Positions 11,701 through 24,300 of a stretch of 64,000 nucleotides of DNA are shown piece by piece. This stretch comes from Molossus alvarezi (lineage: Eukaryota; Chordata; Mammalia; Chiroptera; Molossidae). The DNA lies in assembly GCA_037176705.1 (NCBI GenBank), contig CM073887.1, positions 84,578,348-84,642,347 on the forward strand, given 5' to 3'. The stretch's first letter is position 1. Each line of letters begins with the position of its first letter. The position numbers were made by a program, and so were the translations under genes. Below the pieces are notes generated by a model, which ran no database searches, was not told where the DNA came from, and saw nothing but the letters and a program-made list of their open reading frames with translations.

Positions 11701-14700
11701 GGCTCAGGCCCCAAAGTATACGGAAGGCCTCACCCCTCTTGGCATAGCCACCACTCTAATAAACCCAACTGCATCCAACACCATAAAGAATTGAGTCTTG
11801 CCCTGGCCAGTTTGCTCAGTGGTTAGAGCATCAGCCCTCAGAACAGAGAGTCATGGGTTCAATTGCCAGTCAAGGGCAGGTAACTAGGTTGCAGGTTCCA
11901 TCCCCAGCCCTAGTTGGGGTCATGCAGGAGGCAACCAGCTGATGTGTCTTTCACATCAATGTTTCTCCCTCCCTCACACTCTATCTAGAAATCAATGGAA
12001 AAAAATATCCTCATGTGAGGATTTAAATAAACATACATACATACATACATACATAAAGGAATTATTATGTTGCTCTGGAAATTATTTAACTACAAGGAAC
12101 TTGTTTAACATACAGTTGATTTCTCTATAATACTCAAGAATCCTAGTGTAGGGAGACAAATCTAGCCTGCAAGTGGTTTTTATGGTCATGAAATTTTTAT
12201 GAATACTAATTTAACAATGAATGAAGTTTAATCATGTCAATTAGGCAGGTGTTCATTTCCATTCTGGGATTTTGTTGAAGTCAATAAATTTCCTTTCCAG
12301 TGTTAAAACATTTGAGGGGGCAGCTCAAAGACCTCAAGGCCTTGGCCCTGTGTCTCCTGGGCTAATGTGACTGACAAAGTCTAGAGCCAAGAACTTACCC
12401 GGACAAAAGCCACCTGTTGGCCTGGCATCACAAGTTCTGGGATGATCACTACAAGTGTGGATAGGAAGGGGTCAGTGGGGTCAGAGCCAGTGCCCATCTG
12501 GCCTAGTGCTGACCATGAGCTTAGCTCATCCCCCCAAACCTACCCTCAACCTCTCTACCACCAGAAACTCCCATAACAACTGCCCCTGAGCCGCTAGTTA
12601 GCAGGTCATCCATCTCGCATTGTACAGATGGAGAAACTCAGACCCAGACAAGGAGGGCCTGGTTCAGGGTCCGATATGAGTTGGGGAAGAGATGGGGTAA
12701 ACACTCAGGTCTCCCATCCTGTTGGAACCTTGGGGGAGAGGCAGGATTGGAGGCCTTTCTGAGGGCCCACCTGGGGCCTCAGGAGGGTCTATGGGAGTTG
12801 CCCAAAGGTAGTCCTGGTGGTGGGGAGAGAAAGGGTTGCTGCTTACCAAAAGTCTTATTCTCAGGCAGAAAATAGGGTGCATTGTCATTTATGTCCTCGA
12901 TGGTTATGGGGAGGTTTCCTAGAAACAAGGTTGGCTGGCTCTGGTCTCTGGGCAAAGGCCTCGCCCGGAAAGCCATGCTCCCAGCAGCCTCCCTCCCATG
13001 CATCACCCATGCTCAGTCCCCTCCCCTGCTCCTGACCTGGAATGCCCACTCAGTCTCCTCTGGCCTTTGCGGGAGGAACTATCCTTCTCAGACCTCAGAG
13101 AGGGTAAGCACCTTATCCAAGGACACACAGCCAGAGCATTGGGCCAGGATTTAACCCAACCCAGGTACATGTCACCCAACCACATTATACTGACACTTAC
13201 CAGCTGTGTAAGCTAGGTTATTGAACTGCCCGCTCTGTGCCTCAGTTTCCTCATCTATAAAATTGTATAGGGATCACGCACCTCATGGGTTGTGTGGGAA
13301 TGAAATAAAGAAATCTTACCAGATGACTGGCATAGCCCTTGGCTAAAGTAAGAACTCAGTATATGCCAGCTATTATTTTGCTACTTGGGTCAGACAAGTA
13401 CATGTCTGACACTGAAGTGTGCTCTGTCCTTTACACCACCTCTCACAAAATGATAGCAATTAAATATTTGCTGTGTGCCAAGCACTGTGCTAAACACTTT
13501 ACATGCATGTTCTTGTTTTATGTGCACAGCCAACCTACTATTCAACTCCACCTGACAGTTGGGAAAAATGAGGCTTGGAAAGGTGTCACAGCTGGTAAGA
13601 GCTGGAGCCAGGATATGAACCTAGACCTTGCAGGTACCAGCCCAGGGCTCTTTCCCATGGTGCCTATGTTGGAGCTTGCCAAGCATGCTGGGCCACCTCA
13701 CCATTGTCACTGTAGGCCTGGAAGCGGGGGTCCGTTGTGAGGTCATAGGCCCGCACGACCAGTGTGACCAGGTCACAGGTCTCATAGTCGATGGCCTCAC
13801 TCTGATTGATGAGTACAGAGCCATTGGCCAGCACAGAGAACCAGCCATGGCACAGGCTGCCTATGTCGGCCCCAGCCTTGGTACAGATGACGTTCACAAG
13901 CTGCACCTCCAGCTGGGCATCAGTATCCACATCCCAGGCGACCACCTCAGCCACTAGGCCATGCTGCGAGCCATTCTCAGCCACACGGATGCCCCGAAGC
14001 GAGGCTGGGCTTAGTGTGGGTGGCTCATCGTTAACGTCCTCCACAGGCACGAAGATTCCTGCTGTGGCCTCAGCCCCCTGGGGATCTGGGTTCTCAGCAC
14101 TCACTGTCAGATTGAAGGAGGCCTGGGTCTCATAGTCCAGGCTCACGTCTGGGGGCAGCCAGAGGCGTCCCTCAGCCCTCCCAAATCCCAGCACCAAGCT
14201 TCGGAGCATGAAGTTGTTGGCACCGTTCCCTGAGAGGCTGAAGCTGATGCGGTTGTTAGCTTCTGTCTGGTCTGCATCCCAGGCCTTCACTACGCCCACC
14301 AGCACGCCTGTGGATGAGGGGCAGAGCTCAGAGGGACCCCTGGCTTGGCCACTGGAGGCATCTCCTGCTCTCTCCTCCCTCAGGTGTTTTATTCCCTCCC
14401 TGGGAGGGGTCATATACCACACTGGGCACCAGCCCCCATGCCCAGCCTGGCCCAGAGAGGACTTACCTGGGTCCCTCTCCCTCACCGGGAAGATGTAGTG
14501 GGACTGGTTGAAGACGGGCAGATTATCATTGATATCCTGCAGACAGGGGCAGTTCTCAGTCCAGGGACTTCAGGAGCCCCCAAAGCTTAGCCTCCCCAGA
14601 GCCAGTCTGAGAATCCAACACTTCCTCCAGCCCGAGGCCCAGACATGGTCGCCTCAGACAGCACTGCCTACTGCACAGATGAGGAAATAGCCTTTGAGAG

Positions 14701-15331
14701 GATAGAACTAGCTCAGGCCTCACACCTGGGTTCAGAGGCCTGTGGTGGGACCTCTGAGGTTGATTATACACTTTCAGGGATCCCCACCTCCTCTCTGCTT
14801 CTCTGACCACAGCTCAGAGCTGTCTTAGATCCTGTCTTCTGGAAGGATGGTTCCGAGTCCCCATCTGTGTTTGACTCCCATCTCTGATTTATTGTGTTGG
14901 CATCAACACCACTGTTTCCACAAAGGCCCTGCAGCCAGAGCTTTCCCTGGTTCCCTCTTTCCTCCTGTCTCTCCTGCCCTCAGCCGAGCCCACAACACTT
15001 GACATTCCTCTGTACTGAGGCAGCTGCCAGGGCTGAAACCCGGTCCTGCCCTCCTGTGCTCACTGTCTTCTGTTCTCGCCTTCCCTCTCCAGCCCTGGCC
15101 GCCCCATACGCAGCATGGCCACGTTGTCGGAGTATACAGCCAACTCCGCCTGCCACTTTCACCCCGACACTGGGGTGTGCTGGGGGTGCCCTTGGCTTTT
15201 CCAGCCCTCCCCCAGGCAGCCTACAGACATGTGCATTTGCTTTCAGCTTTTTCTTTTTTTAATCCTCACCTGAGGATATTTTTCCACTGATTTTTCAGAT
15301 AGAGTGGGAGGGAGGGAGAAACGGAGGGAGG

Positions 15332-15385
<54 letters not shown>

Positions 15386-18300
15386 TCTATATGAGAGAGA
15401 CACATCATCAACTGGTCACCTTCCCGCAGGACCCCGACCAGGGCTGGGTATCGAACTGCAACCAAGGTATGTGCCCTTGATCAGAATCGGACCCGTGACT
15501 CTTTGGTCCAGAGGCCGATGCTTTAACAGCTAAGCCAAACTAGCCAGGGCACTTTCAGCTTTTTCTAAACAACGATAGAATAGACATCTTTAAAAACAAA
15601 GCCTTGCCCGACCGGTGTGGCTCAGTGGTTGAGTGTCGACCCGTGCACCAAGAAGTCGCTGGTTTGATTCCCGGTCAGGGCACACGCCCAGGTTGTGGGC
15701 CCAATCCCCAGTGGAGGGCATGCAGGAGGAGGCCAATCATTGTTCCCTCTCATGGATGTTTCTGTCTCTCTCTCCCTTTCATTTCATCTCTCTGTAAAAC
15801 CAGTAAAAAAGGGGAAAAAAATTTTTTTAAATTTTTTTTTATCCTCACCTGAGGACATTTTTATATTTTTTTGTTCAAATAGAGTGGGAGGAAGAGAGAG
15901 AGAGAAACATTGACATGAAAGGGACACATCGAGTGGCTGCCACCCGCACGACCAGCCAGAGCCAGGGACAAACTGCAACCGAGGCACGTGCCCTTAGTGG
16001 GAACCAAACCAGGGTCTCCCTGGACCGCAGGCCAACACTCTAACTGCTGAGCCAAACCGGCCAGGGCGAAAAAAAATTTTTTTAAAACAAAGCCCCACCT
16101 CCTGCCTTAACTAGATATATGTTCCGACGGTGATTTCCTAGAAATGGTGTGACTGGCTCAATGCACATGGCCAGCTGCCTTCTCGAGGCCTTCCTAACTC
16201 GCAGGAGTGGCTAAGAGCACAGCTGTGAGTCAAATCCGGCTCCACCTCTGCCTCTCGTGTGACTTTGTCCTCTCTGGGCCTCAATGTCTTCATCTGGAAA
16301 ATGACTTGTGGGCTGGGAGCAGCCCTAGTGCCAGACAGACTGGGTTCAAAATCCCATTCTGAGGCCCTGGGCAAGCTACTCTATCTCTGGGTGCCTCGTT
16401 TTCTTGATCAATAAAATGGCAATAACCATTGCTACCTTGCAGGGGCAGGTGTGCATTAGACATTATAAATGATGACTTTTACCCCTTCTCTTTGCCCTTC
16501 AATGGTGGTGGGAAATAGGAGGGATTCAGGTAGATTTGTTAATGATAATTAGAGCTAATATTTACTGAGTGCCTTCTATGGGTCAAGCACTCTTCAAAAC
16601 ACTTTGATTTGTTAACTCACTTTATGCTAGTTTCAGCCCCATTTTACAGATGAGGAACTTTAGGGCACAGAGAGCTTGAGTAATTGCCTAGAGCCACACA
16701 GCCAGGGAGCCAGGATTCTAACCCATCAGCCTGGTTCCAGAACTCTCTGACCCACCATACCACAAAGGGCAGAAATGTACTCGAGCTGGGGGGAGCTGGC
16801 AATCTGTTTGGGAGCTCCCCGATATAGGGCCCATCCTGACCCCCTGCCCCTGGCTGAGCCAGGCCTTACCTCCACAGTGATGGTGACGTTGACCTCAGTG
16901 CTGAGGACAGGCACACCACAATCAGCCACACGCACAGTCAGCACAATTCGGCCCCCCAGGGCAGGGTCGATGGCCTCTCTGTCCAGGGGCCCCATGTTTC
17001 TGAGAAGCCCTGTGTCAGGGTCCACTGAGAAGTTGTGGCGGTATGGACTGGGCAGCAGGCTGAAGTACAGACGGCTGTTGTTGGTGCCTGGCTGGTCGTC
17101 ATCATGAGCCTGTACAGATAAGCAGCACTGGACATCAGCTCTCAGGTACTGCCCAGTCCCCCCGTCTCACCTCTGCAGCCTGACCTCCCCTCCAGCGCTG
17201 GCCCATGAGGGCAGTGATTGGGTCTGAAGCCAATGGGATGCTGGACAATCTCCCAGCCTCAGTTTCCTATCTAAAAGGATCAGATCAAGCTTGCAAGAGC
17301 TTCTGAGACAGTCAGTCATTCATCTCACAAGTGTCTACTGTGTACCTACAAGATGCTGACACTGTTCTAGGCACTAGGAATATAGCCAGTCTCAAGACAG
17401 TTCCCTTATAGCGCTGATAATCTAGTGGGGAGGGAGTTATGAGGAAAGTATATTATAGACATTCAAAGTTTTAAAAAATACACAAAATAAGTGTGAAATC
17501 AACAAGATTCTGATTTTCTCACGATGACTGTATGTTCCTGTCCTGCTAGGGTTCTGAACACATGCTTGACTTGCTTTTGGGGTGATCCAGCACATAAAGT
17601 ACTACAGGTTCTTCCCTGCCACTGGGCCTTTGCACATGCTGTCCCCTCACCTTGAATGCCCTTTACACCTTTGCTGCCTGACTCCAGGCCAGGCTGATGC
17701 CTCCCCTGGGCCTCCACGATCCCTGTGTTACCTTCAACATAGCATAAGTGACACCTTTGGGTTACGGTCCAGTACCTTCCTTTAACTGAGAGTCAGTCAC
17801 CTGAGGGCAGAATTACTGTTGATTAACCTCAGAAAATCTGGGGTCCAGCTAAGGTCCTGGTGCTTAGTAGGTGCTCAACAAATGTGGTTTTGAATCCAGA
17901 ATTGGGCTACTCTGACTTGGAACCAATTCTTTCCCCTTTCTCCCTTCCCAGCCTCCATCTTCAGCTCTTTCATTTCAATTCCGTTAGAATCTTATTTATT
18001 AAATACCTCCTGTGTAGGCAACCAGAGATGATTTTTCCAAAAGCCTGACTCCATCTATTCATCCCTCAACACTCTGAACTCAGGCCAGCTACTGCACCAA
18101 GTGCTTCTCCGGGTTCACACTAAGCATCATGGTTACAGCAGCAGATCTGACATGCTTCTGCCCAAGGAGCTCACAGACCAGAGTGAGAAGCATCGAGGAA
18201 CAGGGAAAAAAGGCTCAGGTTTCAGGGCAAAGATGTCTGACCTCCAGCCCAGCATTGCTTTTATTGGCTATGCAACAACAACAAAAAAGTCACCTAACCT

Positions 18301-21300
18301 CCTTGAGCCTCGGTTTTCTTCTGTGAAATGGGGACCATTAGAGCATCTGTTTCACATGTGGGTCAGGAGATCAGGGACGGGAACATGCTTTGGAAACCAC
18401 AAAGCCCCAGAAAGATGGGAGGGCTCCATGGCCACGTGTGTTATTATTATGACCTGGTTACCCACTTCTCACAAGACCCCCTTTCAGATGGCTCAGGGGA
18501 GAAGCCTCCCTTAGGTGTTTCTCTAGGGCCAGTATTTTATCTCATAGATTCAATGAACCCAGCCATTGATCTCATTTCCTTTTTTGCTTTGGCCATTAGG
18601 AAGCTCAGAACTGAATTTTCAGCCCACTCCTAGTAACTGTGTGGTTCTGGGTTCTAGATCTACCTTTGTGCCCTTTAACAATAACATTCATATTTTCTCT
18701 CTTTATTCCTTCCACACTTGTATCTTATTTCTTAATCTAAGCCACCTCAAATCCTTTTTGGAATAAGTCAGGGGCCTGAATAAAAAAGAACAATATATTT
18801 CTGAGGGCTTACTCTGTTCCAGGCTTTGTGCCAAGCACTCTACATACATTATCTCATTATCCCCTAGTGACCTTGGGAATAAGTAGTATGATTGCCCTTA
18901 TATTCTGAAGGGGAAACAGAGGCCCAGAGAAGCTGAGTAATTTCCTCATGGCCACACAACAAAGCCCGATGCCAGCCAAAGGCCTGCATGACCCCAAAGC
19001 CAGGCTTGGTGCACTTTCCCCTGTCCCACCCACCAGGTCCAGGCTGGCTTGTACCTGGATGGTCACAGAGACATTGCCCTCCTCCTCCTGGACAAAGATG
19101 TTGTAGGAGCCACTGATCACTGGCTTGTTGTCATTGATGTCCAGCAGGTGGATCTGCAGTGTGGTGGAGGACGACAGGTTCCCGCCGTCAGTAGCCTGCA
19201 GCGTGAGGTAGTACACGGCCTGCTTCTCCCGGTCCAGCAGCTCCTTGTTTGCCACCGTCACGATCCCTGAGTCTGGATCCACCTTAAAGATATCTGCCCT
19301 GTGCAGGGTGGCCAGATTGAGCAAATAAAAAGATAGGATGCCCACTTAAATTTGAAGTTCAACTAAGCAACAAAAAATATTGTACCACATCTCATGGAAT
19401 ATTTGCAGCCTATTTATACTAAAAAAATTATCCATTGCTTATCTGAAATTGCAATGTAACTGAGTGTCTTATATTTTATTTGGCTGCCCTGCACAGCCCC
19501 TGCCCACCCTGACCCCTTACCCATTCCCTGGAAGCAGGCTGTAGGTGATGCGGCCCCCCTCACCCGTGTCTGGGTCAAAGGCCTGTGAGGCAGAAAGAGA
19601 GATGATGGCACAATGTTCAGGAGTGATGCCAATTACACACTTGATGGGAATTGGGCTTCCTGCTTCCTGACACGAAGGGAGAACCCCCAACACAGATTCA
19701 CACTAGACACCCCCCCACAAACACGCACCACACATACATTCACACTTGCAGAGACCCAAAGGCATCAGCTGATATGGAGACTTGGGCAGGGCCACCGTCC
19801 CGGGTCTGTCCTCTGTGTCTCACAGCCTTGGCCCAGCCCTGTCCCCGCTCACTTACATGAATGCTGTTGGTCACCACAAAGCCAACTTCACTGTGCTCAA
19901 AGACACTGAGGTTGTACACACTCTGAGGGAATGTAGGTCTATGGTCATTAATGTCTCTAAGGTGGATGGTCACCAAGGCAATGGAGAAGTTCCTACTGAC
20001 TGAGTCAGTGGCCACAACCTGAGGACAGGAAAGGAGGCAGCAGCATTGGGACCAGAGCGCCCCATGGCCTGGGCTCCCCAGTGCCCCAGAACAGCCCTCA
20101 CCTGCACCAGCATCACCGTCTGCTTCTCATAGTCCACCAGCGATGGGTCCCTCACCAACACCTGCACGTCAGCTGAGCCTGCTGCCTTCTCAGGGGAGAT
20201 GCTGAAGGCTGCAGCATCAGGGCCCCCCAGGGACAGCAGGAAGGTGCCATTGCTGCCCTGTAGGGGTGGGCTGTATAGTAAGGACCCCACCCCTCGCAAC
20301 ACAACCACTCACACCTTTCCCCAAGTCCTGGCTTCACATTTCTGCCTTAGGAAACCCTGCCCACTGAGGTCCCATGAGAGAGAGGCTCTCAAAAAACTGA
20401 GGCATGAGGGCCCTTGGAGACTGGGCTGGTCACTAGTCCTTGGAAATGTAGGTTCATCAGAAGACTTCCATAGGCTCTGTGGGCCCCAGAGATGGAGCCC
20501 AGACACACACCAATCCCATGAAGCATTGCACTGAGCCTTCCATACCAGCCACCATTCACCACCCTCCACCACCCATACCAAAATCAACACAACCAATACC
20601 CAGCATCATCCCATTACTCACACTCCCTCCACTCCACTAAATGCCAACCACCACCAACTCAACACATCCACCCAGCTACCACCATCCAATATTACCCTCC
20701 ACTCCACATCTTGTACCAACTCAATACCACCAAATACAACCAAACATTATCCATAGCTATTTATCACTCAGTACCACCCAAGTCCCCCACTACTCAGTAT
20801 CACCCTTCACTGAAGAACACCCTGCAACTTAACACTCACTCAGACCACTCTATGCTCAATACTGAGTACATCCCAATATCCAGTACTATCACAACACACA
20901 TCAACTTCAACCCCCATCCCCACCCTCTCCTCAATACTACCAACCTCCATTCAATTACCTTTTTGTTCACCAATACCTAGCATTGCCTTGAGCACAAGAC
21001 TACCCACCAGCGTACTATCCCCCAACATTTCCAAATATCACCCAACAATTCTGATTTTCACCACAACTCATATGATTGACACCACCATCATCTATCACTC
21101 ACCCCCACCACGCACTGGGGTACTTTGGTTCTACAAGTTACTCTGTACCTCCCTCCCCCAGCCATCTCTCATGGTCCCCTCTGCCCATGCCACCCTTCAT
21201 CTGGGTGCACTTGCCTTGTCTGGGTCGTAGACCACCATGGTGAGGTCATCGATGGGGATGCGGGTGGAAGAGTGTTCATCCACAGAGCCAGTGAAGTTGA

Positions 21301-24300
21301 CTTGGGCTTCTTGGGGTGTGAAGATGCAGTTCGGGAGACTGCAGTTGAAAAACTCAGGTTTGTGGTCATTGATGTCTGTCACCCTCAGTGTGACCCATAT
21401 GCTCACCTTGGCCTCCTGCCCATAGATGTTGAGGTTCACCTCCGTGGCCTGAGAGCAGATCAGAGGTCAGAGGTCAGAGAACCATTGCTCAGAGAGAGCT
21501 GAGTTCAAAGGTCAGAGGTTAGGGAGGGGTGGTAGAATGGGGGTGATGAATCCTTCACTCACCGTGACCTGTACCTGCACCTCCTCATCCTCCTCCAACA
21601 GCTGCTCACGGTCCAGGGAACCACTGACCCTGATCACCCCATCTGGCCCAATGTCAAACCAGCCAGGTCTTGTGGAGTCTGGCAAGAGGCAGCAGGATTA
21701 GCTGCTTCCAGTGGTTTTGATGAACCCCTACCCCTTCTTTCACCCCATCCCCAGCCTGGAGCCACCCTTGTTCTCACTGGAGATGATGTAGGTCACCCTG
21801 TCATTGATGCCTTTGTCTCTATCCACAGCTTCCACCTTCAGCACTGAGGTTCCCTGCAAGAAGGCATGATCAGTGGCCCAGACCCTTTCTCCATCTCTCA
21901 TCTCCGCCCAGACCCCACCCTGGGTCCCTGGCACACCTCGGGTACATCTTCAGCCACAGAGGCCGTGTACAACTCCCTGACAAACTGAGGGTCCAGGTCT
22001 GCCTTGTCGACCACAGAGATGGACAGGAAGACAGATGGGGAACACTGGATGATGAAGCTCTTGTTGTACATGCCTCCTGAGTCCTGTGAAGAGACAGGCC
22101 CCGCAATAAGCAAGGGGTCACAGTCCCAGTACCCCAGTCCCCACCTGTGCCTACATCCCCACTCACACAGGCCTTCAGCTTCAGCTGATAGAAGGCACTC
22201 TTGTTGTTGTAGCTGAGGCTGCCATTGAGAATGATGGAGCCGTTGGACAGGATTCTGAAGAGGTACTTGCTGTCTTCAGTGCTTGGGATGACCTAAGGCA
22301 GAGCTCAATCAGGCCAAGCTCTGAAAGCCCTGCTCTGAGAGACCTGCAGTTGAATACATTGACCAGCCCTTCAACTGTCTAGGTCACTTAACTTCTCTGA
22401 GCCTCAGTTTCTGAGCCTTGGCTCCTTCTGGGATGTGGGCTCAGATATTTGCCTCAGTGGGTTAAAAAAGAGGGTCAGACAAGCTAAGATATGTGCCAGG
22501 CAGGTAGTGGGCACTCATACACAGGAGCTACAACCAGCAAATCTATCTTCATGAGAACTGGGATCACACCACTATGGTCTGCGTGAACTTGAACAAGAAC
22601 CTGGACCCCTCTGAGCCTTGATTTCCTCTACTAGGTGGTGTGACACAGATTCAGTAAAGACCCAAACAGTTCCCAGGGCAAGAGGGTGGAAAGAAGGGTT
22701 CTGTCCACAGTAGGTACCCTACTTATGCTTCTGGACCAAGTGAAGTCCGAAGGGTGCCACCAGAAGGCTCAAGGACCTGAGCTGGCCCACTGACCAGCCA
22801 CCATCTTCACCAAGCCCTCAAGGTCCCTGACCGTTGTGTGGCAGAGGCTGCCCCTGGTGGTCGTAAGGGGCGGTGGGACCACACTCCCGCACTCACCTCC
22901 TCTATGGAGTATACCACGACGCCTGCAGGCCCTGTGTCTTTGTCCTTGGCCAGCACTGAGAACACCAGGGAGCCAACTGGCAGGGTCTGTAACAAAGGAC
23001 TCATCACCTATGAGTTCCAATCCATCTCCTTCATGCCTGAGTGCATCACATCTCCTCTCTGACCTTCAATGTCCCCAACTGTCCCACAGGATAATGACAG
23101 CACCGTCCAGGGCCTGGAACCCAATGTTCCACAAATGTTCCCTTTTCCTTCCCATCTGGGCTGGGCCTCTGGAGGCAGCTGGAGTGGCAAGGAACAACAG
23201 TCCCCACTCCACTCCTCCTCTCCCCATGCAGCCTCCCCACCACTTGAGTTCACTTCTGATTTTCCGTAATGGTTCCAGAACCTAGGACGTGTCACTCCCC
23301 TGATCAGACATCTCTGCAGGCTCTCTACAGCCTACAGTTGTAGTAGGTTCCAGGAAGCACCTTGCAGAGCTAGAAGGTTCGTTTAACAGGCCTTTGCTGC
23401 CTAGGACCTGACCTTGCAATTCTTGTCCACATCCTTACTATTTCCACATAGTGACCAAAGAAATCCTTGAAAATTGTGACTCAGACTACATTGCTCTTGT
23501 GCTAAAAACACAATGGTTCCCCCATTCCATTCAGAATCGGTCTATGCTGTCTTCATTGCCCTCTATGGTTAGGCCACTACCCACCTCTCTGACCTCTCCT
23601 CCCCCTCACTCTCTACTCTCCTTTCACACTGGCTTCCTGGCTATGCCTAGAACACTCCATGCTTATTCCCATCTCAGAACCTTTGCATCTGCTGTCCCCC
23701 TGCCTGGAGCATCTTTCTCTGTAGCATTCTATAGCCAGCTTCTTCTTGCCATGTAGTTCTCTGCTCAGATGTCACTTACTCAGAGAAGTCTTTCGTGGCT
23801 GCTCAACCTAAAGCAGCCCCCTCCCCAATCACCTTCTCTCACGTAGTCCTGTTTTATGAGCTTCATGAAGCTTTACACCATTTGAAATAATCCTGCTTAT
23901 TTAATGTTTCCTTTATTAGTGTCTAACTACTGGGGGTGGGCAACCAGGTCTGTCTTGTTCACCAGATATCTTCAGCACCGAGGAGAGCGCCTGGCACGTA
24001 GTTGGTGCTCCCTCAGAGCCTGTCTGGACCTCATCATCCTCATTCATGTTTGGTGTTGCATGGAGACCTAACCTCATGGATCTTCAAAGCCACATGGTAA
24101 TGAATATTCAGGAGTGGTGTTGTTTGCTGCTCAAGGACCCCTGGGGAACCTCTTCCCACCTATGCATTTCAAATGAGGCTGCTTCCCCTTACTAGAGGGG
24201 AAGGCCTATGATGCAGACCTAGCCAATCAAAACATTCCATACCCACATGACCCAAAATGGGCCAATGAGAGTCAGCCCTGGGGTTTGGGTTGGGACCACT

